Positions 22,401-33,360 of a stretch of DNA of 64,000 nt are shown piece after piece. Below the pieces are notes generated by a model. That model made no database searches, was not told the origin of the DNA, and saw only the letters and a list, made by a program, of their open reading frames with translations. The translations under genes were made by a program, and so were the position numbers. Source of the stretch: Sternotherus odoratus (lineage: Eukaryota > Chordata > Testudines > Kinosternidae); NCBI GenBank assembly GCA_032164245.1, contig JAVMKO010000017.1, positions 19,072,756 to 19,136,755 on the forward strand. The letters are read 5' to 3'. Each line of letters begins with the position of its first letter. Position 1 is the stretch's first letter.

Positions 22401-24270
22401 GCAGAATTGGGCCTCTGTGAGGGGCAGCCTCATCCCGAACAGGAAAGAGAATCCTGAGGCAAAGGGATGTGCCTGCTCACCAGCACTCTCCTGTGTCCCC
22501 GGGGCACCGCGACTGGGCCGAGCCACGCTGGAACGCTTGCTCAGCCCACCAGAGCGAGGGGCTTCAGCTCTCTTCAGTCGGGAAGCAGTGAGAGCTCCAG
22601 AGTGGAAGAGTCCAAGGAGGAGTCACCTTTGAAGACCTCCTTTCATCTCTGTCTGCCTTGCTTCCCAAACAAGCATTGACAGAGCCCTACCACAAGCCGC
22701 CCCGTGGCAGCAGCTGGCAGCCCATAGGCAATGGAATTAAACATTGAGACTTGCAGACCAATAACTGAACTCCACCTTGATCTCGTTCTTCCCTTTCATT
22801 TGATTTCTTTGGATCATAATGGGCACTGATGGTGAGTCACAACCAACGTCAGCAGCTGATGTCACTGGTAATACAGTTGACTCTCGATTATCCAGGATTG
22901 GGTTACCCAGGATGTCAAAAAAAATATGCGGAACTCGCAGGACCAGCTCTGGCTTTGTTGCCACCCGAAGCGCACACACAAAAAAACCCCACCAGGGTGC
23001 AGGGCAGCCATTGAACCAACACCCCCTCCCCCCAGCGTAGGGTGGCTGGTGAACCAATATTTCCTATGGATGGTGATTATCCAGGCTAACCAGGATCAAT
23101 TTTTTCCCTCTCATCCTGGATAATTGAGAGTCTACTGTGCAGAAGAAACTGGGTTTCACCCACTGAGAAGGTAACATACAGTGGGTGTTGCTTGGCTTGA
23201 ACTCTTGATTTTATCCTCTGTGTTTCCCTTGACCCTTATGTGCCAGTGACTGTCTAGACACCCTGTGAGTCACTCGGCCATTCTGAATTTGCCAGGCATC
23301 ATTGACATCCTTTGTTTGTGAGAGGGGAGTTCTCAAGGTCCATCCGTGTGGCAGATGGGGGACACTCTGACCTGCTCTTGTGCTCAGTGTTTTATAGAAA
23401 GGGGCATGCTGGAGCGCCCAGCACCTTTGGGGCCCTTAGTCAGGCTCCCCACGGCTCTGTGCCGGGGGGGGGGGGGGTTCTGACCAGCGCCCATTTCGTC
23501 TGGCCTGCTAGTTGCTGCTTAAACAGCAACATTTGAGCATATTTTTAAAACTCTATTTCATTGTGGCTGAAGATGAAGGTTACTTGGTGCGAACAGCCTG
23601 TAGTATTGCGTGAGGACACTAAACGCAGCCCTGGAGAAATCTGCAATGTGGAATAATAGTTCAAGCTCTTTAAAAAAAAAAAAGGCGGGGAGGGAGGGGC
23701 AAAACCCCTGCCATAAATCTAGTGAGTGGAATCCGAGGGAAACGATCCCATCTGGAAAACTCCAGCGCTGGTGCTGCTGAAGGCTTAAGGAGCGATGCAG
23801 ATCGCAATGAGAAAACCCTGCAGTCTGAGGATGACAGGCTCCTTAATTGATGTCCATTGCAACTGGTACTCTGCCAGTTTATGTTGGCCATGTTCCAGCA
23901 TGCTGTCATTTTGGAGCCAGGTGTGAAGCGTTTCTGTTCCGTCTTGTTCCCAAGCACCTACAGAAGCCTCACACATCTCTCTGGAGGCTGCAGCCATGTA
24001 GGAAACAGCTGTACAGGTAGAAGTGGAAGGAACTGTCACAGCCAGGTTGGGAATGCTCCCCCACACCTTGCCTGAGGTCTGGGTTGAGAGGAGGGGCCCC
24101 CCTGGCTACCCCAGGCTTCGGGAATGTGGGTGCTGTCACAGAGGACCATCTGGCTGGCTGGCTGTTGGTCAGGCACTCTCAATAGCAGTGGGAGTCCGGG
24201 AGAGAGACAGCTCAGCAGTCCCTCGCAAAAGACATTCCTCCATGACATGCATTAGCCAATGGAATAGCAA
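22401..24270 (+). other. SMG6 intron stretch
   Basis: No exon was recognised. It holds a pogo/Tigger-like MITE (22874-23136), a poly-G run near 23463-23477 and a 12-base poly-A near 23670. The remainder is unassigned. Confidence 0.55.
22874..23136. mobile_element. Tigger/pogo-like MITE
   Basis: The left end 'cagttgactctcgattatcc' and the complement of the right end, 'cagtagactctcaattatcc', form terminal inverted repeats of about 20 bp. A TA precedes the left end, as expected for pogo/Tc1-type elements; the right TA has decayed to TG. There is no transposase ORF in 263 bp. Confidence 0.75.
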
Positions 24271-24490
24271 ATTCTAGGAGCAGGGATTCCTAGAGGTTAA
24301 AGCCAGAAGTGACCAGTGGGGCCATCTATTCTGCCCTCCCGGTGAACAGGCGAGGGGACTCCCTGAATTAATGCCTGTTTGAAATAGAGCAGATCTTTTA
24401 GGAAAAAATCCAGTCTTGATTTTAAAATGATCAGTGAGGGAGAATCTACCTGATGCTTGGTAAATTGGGCCAGTTGTCAAATACCCTCAC

Positions 24491-25556
24491 GTAGGGTGAA
24501 TAAAAATCAACTCGTAAAAACATTTAAAAACCAGATTTTTTTATTTAAATTAAATACATTTTCTTTTTAAAAAATAAATCTTTTGAAAATCACATTTGAA
24601 AAAGCCTAAACTTACTATCATCTATTCAAATAATTTTAATTAAATAAAACAAATTAAGCAGTGCATATTTATAGCCGAGGTTTCCGAGAAAGTCAGACTG
24701 CTGACCTGATGTAAGTGTCTGGCTAAGCTGGAAACCGGAGTTTGTTGAAGTGCCAATTCTACAGGTGCAGATAGAATATCTACCTCATTTTGGTTTATTC
24801 AACTACTTTAGCCCAATGACTAGTTCATTCAGAGCCCAGGACTGAGTTGGGAGTTGAAAAGCAGGAAAGCTAGTTTTCCTCTCCCAGTCTGTGAATAAAA
24901 ATGTGAGATGAGAGGATGAGAACTAGTAAATCTAAAATCTTGAAGGACATGGGACTAGAAACAGTCAGTTCACTTAACTACGGAGAAATAGTTCCTTTGG
25001 TTAATAAAATTTGTTAGTTTTAAATGCAAAACAAGTTTTGACAAACTATTTTTTTCTTATGTCTCCTGCACATTTAAAGTAGTTTTATGTAACTATTTAA
25101 AAATGCTGGTTTTGTCCATTTGAATGCAACTATACAATTGAATTCTAATTTCCATCCAAATACTTGTGACACAAGTCATAAGTAAAAAAGTCACCATCTT
25201 GTAAATAGGAACTGCACCATTCGCCATATTCTAACATAATAAAAAAAAGTAAAAATTAAGAATCTGAATAAATGTATGTCAAGCTAGATAATTGCTTAAA
25301 TAAATGTGCATAGATACAGTGTCTCCTCCTGGATAGCAAAAAGAAGTACCAAATTTAATGGAAAGGTTATATTTAGTTTCAAATCAACATATTTTAATGG
25401 TTACCAACCAATGAGAATCAACCTTTTTTAAGGAAAAGAACTAAAAAGAACAAATGCAGAACACGAATTAAAATAGATTATTTAAATGTTTTCCTGCTTG
25501 CTGATTTAAATCATTAATCAGTGATTTGTCACTTTGATTTAAATCAATCCACCCGG
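24491..25556. mobile_element. AT-rich non-autonomous DNA transposon inside CR1
   Basis: About 1.07 kb, much more AT-rich than its surroundings. The left end 'gggtgaataaaaatcaa' and the complement of the right end 'gggtggattgatttaaatca' are imperfect inverted repeats. The host CR1 text continues across it ('accctcac' ... 'acctctc' 'tgttaaaa'), giving a possible degenerate target duplication of 6-8 bp, so hAT is the likeliest class. No transposase frame was seen. Confidence 0.6.
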
Positions 25557-25751
25557 ACCTCTCTGTTAAAAATTTGCACAATTCTTACTTGTCTGAATTT
25601 GTCTAGCTTCAGTTTCCTACCATTAGATCTTGTTATATCTTTGTCTGGTAGAGTGAGAAGCCCTCTATTATCAAAGTTCTGTTCCACAAATTGGTACTTG
25701 CAGACTGTGAACAAGTCATCCCTTAAACTGAATAGATTGACCTTCTGTCAC

Positions 25752-25982
25752 GGGACAAGTCCACACGACAGTGCTACATCGGCCCAGCTGCACTGCTGAA
25801 GTGCGTCGGTGAAGACGTGCTTTGCCAACCGGAGAGTGCTCTGCCTTTGGCATAATTGCTCCACTCAGCAAGAAGCGGCTCTCCCGCCAATGTAGCACCA
25901 GTATAGACAATGCAAAGCTTGCATTGCTTGGCGGGACAGCTTCTTTGTAAGTTAGATTGATTGAAGCAGTAATGTAGACCTG
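25752..25982. mobile_element. Small MITE inside CR1
   Basis: 'caagtccacacgacagtgct' at the left, and the complement of the right end 'caggtctacattactgc', are similar and suggest imperfect terminal inverted repeats. CR1 text resumes on both sides. About 230 bp, without an ORF. Boundaries are approximate. Confidence 0.55.
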
Positions 25983-26726
25983 CCTGCTATAAGGCATGGT
26001 TTCCAATCCGCTCATCATTTTCATGGCTCTTCTCTGAATCCTTTCCAAATTTTTCAGCATCCTTCTTGATTCTTACATTGCGGACACCAGGTTGGACACT
26101 ATTTCAGTAACAAGTGTCAAATTCCAAGGTAATATTACCTTTCTGCTCCCACTTGATATTCCCCTGTTTACAATACAGCCAAACGTTGTTATACATCTAG
26201 GAAGCATGTGCAGGTCTCTCAGAGTGGGGAGCCATGTTTTGGAGAATGATGATTCTAAAGGGACGTAAGGCTCATGATGGAAAGGCTGGAGCTGCAAATC
26301 CTCGTTTTCCCTTCGGAAGGCCATGGAGCTGCTAAGTGTGGGCTCACTGGGGCTGATTTAACTCTTCCCACCTGCAGACGTTGTTGGCATCGAGTGACAG
26401 CTGCTGAAGGAAGTAGGCTGCAGACTACAGAACTGCAACACTGCCATTAAAATCGAATGGTGATCAGATACTTTATTTCCCTTTGGGCTTCATCCACTTG
26501 GTTATTGCCATGTGAAATCCTCCTCATGCATTTCTGTAACATCCTTAACATGGACTATCTCTGGAAATAACTCACCCCAAAAGCTTGTTTAGAGCATCAA
26601 CATTTTGATGTAAAATGTTGATTGTCAGCATTTTACAGAGAAAACATTGTTATCTTGACAAATAGTTTTGTCTGTCAGCGTCCCTAGTATAAATAGAGAC
26701 GATGGTAAATAATATTAACTTGCACA

Positions 26727-27930
26727 GAATCCTAGGACTGGAAGGAACCTTGAGAGGTCACCAAGTCGAGTCCCCTGCACTCATGGCAGCACTAAGTATT
26801 ATAGACCATCCCTGACAGGTGTTTATCTAACCTGCTCTTTAAAATCTCCAATGATGGAGATTCCACAACCTCCCTGGGCAATTTATTCCAATGTTTTAAC
26901 CATGCTGAGAATTGGGAAGTTTTTCCTTATGTTCAACCTAACCCCCCCTTGCTGCAATTCAAGCCCATTGCTTCTTGTCCTATCCTCAGAGGTTAAGTGT
27001 TTCCTATTATCCAACCTAGACCTCCCCCCTGCAACTTGAGACCATTACTCCTTGTTCTGTCATCTGCCACCACTGAGAACAGTCTAGAGCCATCCTCTTT
27101 GGAACCCCCCTTCAGGTAGTTGAAGGCAGCTATCAAATCCCCCCTTATTCTTCTCTAATGCAGACTAAATAACCCCAGTTCCCTCAGCCTCTCCTCGTAA
27201 GTCATGTGCTCCAGCCCCCTGATCATTTCCGTTGCCCTCGGCTGGACTCTCTCCAATTTTTCCACATCCTTTCTGTAGTGGGGGGCCCAAAACTGGACAC
27301 AGTACTCCAGATGTGGCCTCACCAGTGCCAAATAGAGGGGAATCATCATTTCCCTCAATCTTCTGGCAATGCTCTTACTAATGCAGCCCAATATGCCATT
27401 AGCCTTCTTGGCAACAAAGGGACACAGCTGACTCATATCCAGCTTCTCATCCACTGAAGTTCCCAGGTCCTTTTCTGCAGAATTTCTGCTTAGACAGTTG
27501 GTCCCTAGTCTGTAGCGGTTCATGGGATTCTTCCATCCCAAGTGCAGGACTCTGCATTTGTCCTTGTTTTCTTTTGGCCCAATCCTCCAATTCACGTAGG
27601 TCCCTCTGGACCCTATCCCTACCCTCCAGAGTATCTACCACCTCTCCCAGTTTAGTGTCATCTGCAAACAGTCCATCTCATTGTCCAGATCATTAATACA
27701 GATGGTGAACAAAACCGCCCCCAGGACCGACCCCTGGGGTACTCCGCTTGATACCGGCTGCCAACTAGACATCAAGACATTGATCTCTACCTGTTAAGCC
27801 TGACGATCTAGCCAGCTTTCTATCCACCTTATAGTCCATTCATCCAATCCATACTTTTTAAACTTGCTGGCAAGAATACTGTGGGAGACCGAATCAAAAG
27901 CTTTGCTAAAAAAACTCCTCTAGCTAGAGG
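26727..27930 (-). mobile_element. CR1 LINE, 5'-truncated, RT C-terminus and 3' UTR
   Basis: On the minus strand an open frame at 27155-27595 encodes the CR1 reverse transcriptase end ([65 protein letters not shown]). Upstream text to about 27930 continues the RT. Below 27155 is 3' UTR. Two similar 3'-UTR segments lie in tandem (26727-26998 and 26999-27155), so this may be two abutting copies or an internal duplication. Confidence 0.88.
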
Positions 27931-29560
27931 GTTTCCCAGCCCCTCCGTCAGGCTCTCCCCACCTTTTAGGTCTTCCCAGTTTTCCCATCCGTTTCCCCCT
28001 CTTTAATTGGAATGCCGGCCTCTTGCACTCAGTCTCAGGGCGGAGCAGCTTGTTTCTGTTGCTGGCCCAGTGCCAGATGTCCTCACTTCAGGCAGTGCCA
28101 CGCTGCACATCTTCGGCGGTTTGAAATGGAGAGACGGGGAACTACAGATAAGATCAGCAGCTTTAGGTGATGGCATTGTTTCAAATAAACCAGGCATGAC
28201 CCAAAGCTTCCACTTCAAATGGGGAATGAAAATTGCTTCATCCTTTGACAGCTTGAAAGAAATTTATCTCCACTTAATTGCTTTGGATCCCAAGAGGCTG
28301 CCTACAGTAATTTCTAGGAGATAATTATATCAAATTAAAAAAAGATGTGACTATCCGACTGCTGAGCAGAATGTACTGGCCAGGGAGGAAGGAGGCACCA
28401 CATCTGACTAACACTCACAGGTTGTCACTTCCTGCCCTTCTCATGGCCCACAGACATGGAGACCACAGAGGAGAGTCTCTCTGGGATGGGGCTGGACTCC
28501 AATGGGGTTACAGAGCCAGCCTAGAAGTGCCGAGGGTGGTGGTGGGAACCCAGAGCCTTGTGTTCTGTTTAGCTCATCCCAAGGGCAGTTAACTTTGGGA
28601 GGCTCTGTGTGCAGATGGTTGGCATTTCTCTTCGTCTCCCACCTGTCGTCAAGAGGCTGTCGCTCCTACCTGCACCTAGGTGTTAACACTGGACCATCAA
28701 GTCAGGATGGCAGCAATCCCATTTCTTCTCTGTTGTAACAATGACAGCTGAGGAACCTGGAAGCTTGTTGATTGAAAAACATGTCTATTGAGATGCCCAG
28801 TGTAAACTTCCTGCCTAGACTGGGACTGGATTCTTGACTCTGGATGAGTTTCCAGGTTTCATTTCCTTTGCCCTCATACATTGTTTGTCGCTCCCAGTGT
28901 GTTCCCGTCACTCATCCCTCCTTCACCCTCTGCCTGGTTGCTGGTTTTGAAGTGTTCCCAGGAAGTCAGGCACTTTGAGGGGGAACCGGCCTTGGATTTG
29001 ACAGGGCGAGTCCTCATGTGTTTCTGGAGAGGATCAGCACAACAGGCTGTTTGGTGTTCTCGTTCCTTGCATTCACATGAAGGTGCTTTCAAAGAAATGG
29101 AACCTTTTAGACTGGCCTGAAACATTGGCCCTGGAGAGACGCAGAGAACAGGATAGTCAGATGTCAAGTCAGTACTGCATGGCCACAGGCAGAGCTCTGG
29201 CCTGTCCCACTGAGCCGCAAGTGGGCTGATTCCAACGGCTGGGTCCAAGCTGCTGTTGTGTTGCCTAGGGTGGAAATCTCAGGCAAAGGAATAGTGACCA
29301 CATTGAGCCAAGTAATCTGTCACTCTAGAAACGTCTCCTCCAACCCTTCCAACAGTTAATGGACACTGTCCTCTGGGGCGTTGAACATCCCCGGACTGTT
29401 CCTGGGAAGTGTTCCAGTTTGCTGTGCAATCTCGGGTTGTGTCTCCGAGCCTGGGGGCGCCTGCCACTGAATGCACCCTAGAAGAAGGTGAGAAATCTTT
29501 TTCCACTGGCTTCCTTCTCACTCGCTAGGGAATAGTACTTCCTGGCCACAGTCGTGTTGC
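27931..29560 (+). other. SMG6 intron stretch
   Basis: No exon was recognised. An AT-richer island at about 28100-28330 has clustered homeobox/GATA-like words, and the rest is unassigned. It precedes the solo LTR. Confidence 0.5.
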
Positions 29561-29565
29561 CCAGG

Positions 29566-30690
29566 TGTCACGTTACTGAAATAATTTGGGATCCTATAGA
29601 TCATTGGTGCAACCAGAGTCCCATAGTGGCACCGAATCTTATGTACAGGGGGTCATAATGGGTGTCTATGACCAGGTTATGAATGGCTGATTATGAATAT
29701 GCCATTGATATGTGTGTATCAATTTTGTAGTTGAAGTTATGAATATTGGCTCTGAACTGTCTGTCTTTCCGAATATTGGACTCTGTGGGGGGGACATTCC
29801 AGAATACTGGGCGTCAGCTTTGCTTGGGCTGCCTGATGGCCCATTAAAGGACCATCAACTACACAATGAACTTTGTCCACACCCGAGCTTCTCCAGGAAT
29901 GTAACCTGCCTGGTCAGAAACTGAATCATGGAGAGTCTGGTAATTGGACCATGTGGCGATGAACCTCCATTTTGCAACTGAACTCTGCATAAGAGCAGGA
30001 GGGGGGGTCTTCGCCCACAGGAGGGAGTCTATAAAACCTGAGAGACACTGCCTCCCTTTGTCTTCTACCTCCAGCCTTCAGCCTGCCTTGTTTCCAGCTC
30101 TGGATGGAACTTTGCTACACAGGGGAACTCTGGCCAAAGGTGCTGACCCATCCCTGGAGGGGATGCTTTCCAGAAACTGTGATTTGAACCTGCAGTTATT
30201 CTACCTTTGCTGCAAGCCTGAACCAAGAGATTTGCCATCACTGCATGTAATTGATTTCTTTTAACCATTCCTAACCCTCACCTAGACCTTTTTCCTTATA
30301 TAATAAACCTTTAGATTTTAGATTCTAAAGGATTGGCAACAGCGTGATTTGTGGTAAGATCTGATTTGTATATTGACCTGGGTCTGGGGCCTGATTCTTT
30401 GGAATTGGGGAGAACCGTTTTCTTTATTTTTTGGTATTTGTTTTCATAACCATTGGTCCCCAGGACAGGTGGCTGGTGGTGGTGATACTGGATATCTGGA
30501 GTGTCTAAGGGAATTGCTCATGTGACTTGTGGTTAGCCAATGGGGCGAAACCAAAGTCTTTTCTGTTTGGCTGGTTTGGTTCGCCTTAGTGTGGAAAAAC
30601 CCCAGCTTTGGGCTGTAGTTGCCCCTTTGGAAGCAATCTGTCCTGATCTGACACTCACAGTTGGATCCCACCAGGAACAGCACCGTCACA
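29566..30690 (+). mobile_element. Solo LTR with perfect 5-bp target duplication
   Basis: It begins TGTCACG and ends GTCACA. CCAGG at 29561-29565 is repeated at 30691-30695. A TATA-like 'tataaaa' lies at 30030-30036, and the poly(A) signal AATAAA at 30302-30307 gives plus orientation. No internal region or primer-binding site follows, so it is a solo LTR (1125 bp) left by recombination. The parent could be an endogenous retrovirus or a Gypsy element; I cannot tell from the LTR alone. Confidence 0.88.
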
Positions 30691-30695
30691 CCAGG

Positions 30696-32020
30696 CTGTA
30701 AGGCCACTCCTGGGAGCGGAATGTGGAGTCTTCCACCTCTAGGTTGCCTCTTTTCTCAGTTTTCACTTTCTCTTGGCCTCTGAGTTGTCAACTCTCTGTC
30801 TTGTCCCTTTCCTCCTAACCTTTTTTGTCTTCTTTCTTGACCTCTTTCTTCACTTAGTCTCCTCTGTAGCTGTTAGCTAAGGATACTGTAGTTCAAGCCA
30901 TTTCACACAGAGCCCAAGTTCTTCAGGGGTTCCAGAGATCGATTCCCTCATAGCCAAAGCAAGGAACCCAGAGGAATCAGCTGCAGCCAGAGGTCTGCAG
31001 GAGGCTGGTAGCAAGAGGTGGGGAGAAGCACATACCAGGACCTGAAAATACAAGCAGCTCTCACCTGGCTGGAAGCTGCTGCTCTCAGGGAAATGGAGTT
31101 CTTTCAGAGACCATTAATGAGTTCATTCATCAGCAATGATCCGTCTGCTTTAGATTTTGTCCCTCACCGCCCTCTCCCCCTCCTGCAGATCTCAGGCTGT
31201 GGCAGGAGATGAAGTAAATCGCTCAAGTGTATTGCAAAGTTCATCCCTGAATCATGCTGGAACTTGCATGTGTTGTGTTGGCAACTTCAAGGGGATGCTA
31301 CCTGGTAATTAATTAGGTGTCAAGAGACAGCCCAGAGGTTCCAAGTCTTGCTAATAGAAATTATCTCCTTTTGCGTTGTCTCTCTTTCCACAGGGCTGGA
31401 GAGAGCCCAGCCACCCAGGGGTGTCTAGATCACACCTGCCTAGCTCTTGCCTGGAATGGAACATGAGCGCGATTAGCCCAGTCCTGAAGCCTCCCTTTGT
31501 CTGCTCTCTCTTCTCACACTTGCCCTGCCGGGGAGTCCTGCCTTACTTCTCTCCCCCCCCCCCCCTTGCACTTGTTCCCGCACTGGCCCCCTCCCCGTCC
31601 TCTCATTTATAATGCCTGCCCTACAGCCACTCTTCCCTGCCACCCACAGACCGGCACTCCTGGGTCACCCAGAGTAGTGAGCTCTCATAAGTGCACAGGG
31701 CCAAGAGCCAGCGCTTCCCAGGCTCTCCTCCAGCGCTGAGCGGGAGCGGTAATTCTGGGTCCCAGCCTTGTGCCAGGCAGGCACTTGGCATAGCACAGCC
31801 CTCCTCCTCCCTCGCCCCCCCCTCTCCTCTTTATTAAAGACGCACCTCCCCTCCCAGACCCCGTGACTCCAGGCTCTGACTCAGGGCTGCTTCTTACTGT
31901 CCCTGACCCCATTCCCTCCCGGTTACTGATCTCCTCACCCCTACACTCAGCCCCTTCCTCTCCCTCTCTCGCCTCCTTCCTTCAGCACTCCCCACCCTTA
32001 GAGGAACAATCACCTTCAGT
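30696..32020 (+). other. SMG6 intron stretch
   Basis: No exon was recognised. It is pyrimidine-rich from about 31400, with a poly-C run at 31553-31564. The start of the L2-like remnant may lie within its last part. Confidence 0.5.
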
Positions 32021-32760
32021 CCCACCTCATTCTCCAGCTATTGTCTCATCTCCCTTCTCTCTTGCACATCTAAACTCCTGCAAGTAGCCATTAACCAATG
32101 CTGCTGGACAGGGTCTTCTAATGCCCTTCCCGTCTGGTTCCTGCCTTCTCCAACGGCTCTCACTCACTAGGGCTGCATCTCTAGTAGAAAACCTGCCCCC
32201 GAGTAACTAAATCCATCAACACACGCACACCCACCAGGGCTCCCCAGTGATTGCTCCCTGGCCAAGTCTTTGACCTCTCCTCCATCCTTAGCCTCCATCA
32301 ACACTGTTGATCCTACCATCATCCCTAGACTGTCATGACCCCGTACTCTTGGTTCTCCTGTATACCCTGTCCTTGGGCAACCTTTGCATAGATTCGGTTA
32401 TCTCTGTGCTAATGACTTGCAAATGCACTTCTGCCCAGTCCTGCATATCAGCCTGTCTCTGACATTTCATCCTCGGGATGAATAGCTGCCAGCCCACACT
32501 CAGTATGGCCTAACCGAGCTCCTTCATCCAGCCACGCCTTCTCCATTTCTGCCATCCTGCACTGCAGTGAGCAGCAGCCCCTGGAGGTCCCCTGTGAAGG
32601 TCGCCTCTCCTCCTCCCCACACATCCTCGCCACAGTCAACCCTGGCTGCTCTTTTGTCAGCCACGTATGGAAAATCAAACCATCCTTTTTGTCCTAGTGG
32701 CTAAGGCACCTCTCCATGTTCTGGTCCTCTCCTGCCCCAGTTACTGCCGTTTTCTCCTGT
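32020..32760 (+). mobile_element. L2-clade LINE remnant (reverse transcriptase)
   Basis: Degenerate plus-strand text reads as an L2-like RT. 'tcaacactgttgatcctacc' fits the FDTVDH block, and near 32445 ISACLSDISSWMN-like coding with one shift matches the L2 'CLSDI..WM' block. Later text at 32640-32760 fits the C-terminal region. It is old and full of stops, and the boundaries are uncertain. It abuts the 45-bp minisatellite. Confidence 0.55.
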
Positions 32761-32767
32761 CAGGCAT

Positions 32768-33360
32768 GTGCCCTGGTACGTGGCTGCGTTGGGCGGGCGG
32801 GCGGCACTAATGCAGTGTGCCCTGGTACGTGGCTGCGTTGGGCGGGCGGGCGGCACTAATGCAGTGTGCCCTGGTACGTGGCTGCGTCGGGCGGGCGGCA
32901 CTAATGCAGTGTGCCCTGGTACGTGGCTGCGTCGGGCGGGCGGCACTAATGCAGTGTGCCCTGGTACGTGGCTGCGTCGGGCGGGCGGCACTAATGCAGT
33001 GTGCCCTGGTACGTGGCTGCGTCGGGCGGGCGGCACTAATGCAGTGTGCCCTGGTACGTGGCTGCGTCGGGCGGGCGGCACTAATGCAGTGTGCCCTGGT
33101 ACGTGGCTGCGTCGGGCGGGCGGCACTAATGCAGTGTGCCCTGGTACGTGGCTGCGTCGGGCGGGCGGCACTAATGCAGTGTGCCCTGGTACGTGGCTGC
33201 GTCGGGCGGGCGGCACTAATGCAGTGTGCCCTGGTACGTGGCTGCGTCGGGCGGGCGGCACTAATGCAGTGTGCCCTGGTACGTGGCTGCGTCGGGCGGG
33301 CGGCACTAATGCAGTGTGCCCTGGTACGTGGCTGCGTCGGGCGGGCGGCACTAATGCAGT
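32768..33360. repeat. 45/49-bp minisatellite, 13 units, nearly identical
   Basis: Two 49-bp units (starts 32768 and 32817) are followed by eleven 45-bp units from 32866 to 33360, and a truncated start at 33361. The unit begins 'gtgccctggtacgtggctgc'. The 45-bp units look identical. The 49-bp units carry an extra 'cggg' and a T for C. Every unit carries CpGs, including a run of GGGC words. Open frames on both strands are a by-product of a unit length divisible by three. Confidence 0.97.

Larger units (their letters stand above)
24277..26225 (-). mobile_element. CR1 LINE copy, interrupted by two younger DNA elements
   Basis: Antisense CR1 3'-UTR is seen at about 24277-24490 and continues at about 25557-25740 ('ctgttaaaaatttgcacaat'). 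The end of the reverse transcriptase frame lies at about 25985-26090 on the minus strand (LKNLERIQRRAMKMM). The breaks correspond to the AT-rich element at 24491-25556 and the MITE at about 25752-25982. The far boundary is approximate. Confidence 0.75.

Noticed and set aside
32768..33360. CRISPR-like regular repeat spacing
   Set aside because: Units are contiguous with no unique spacers, and the DNA is vertebrate.
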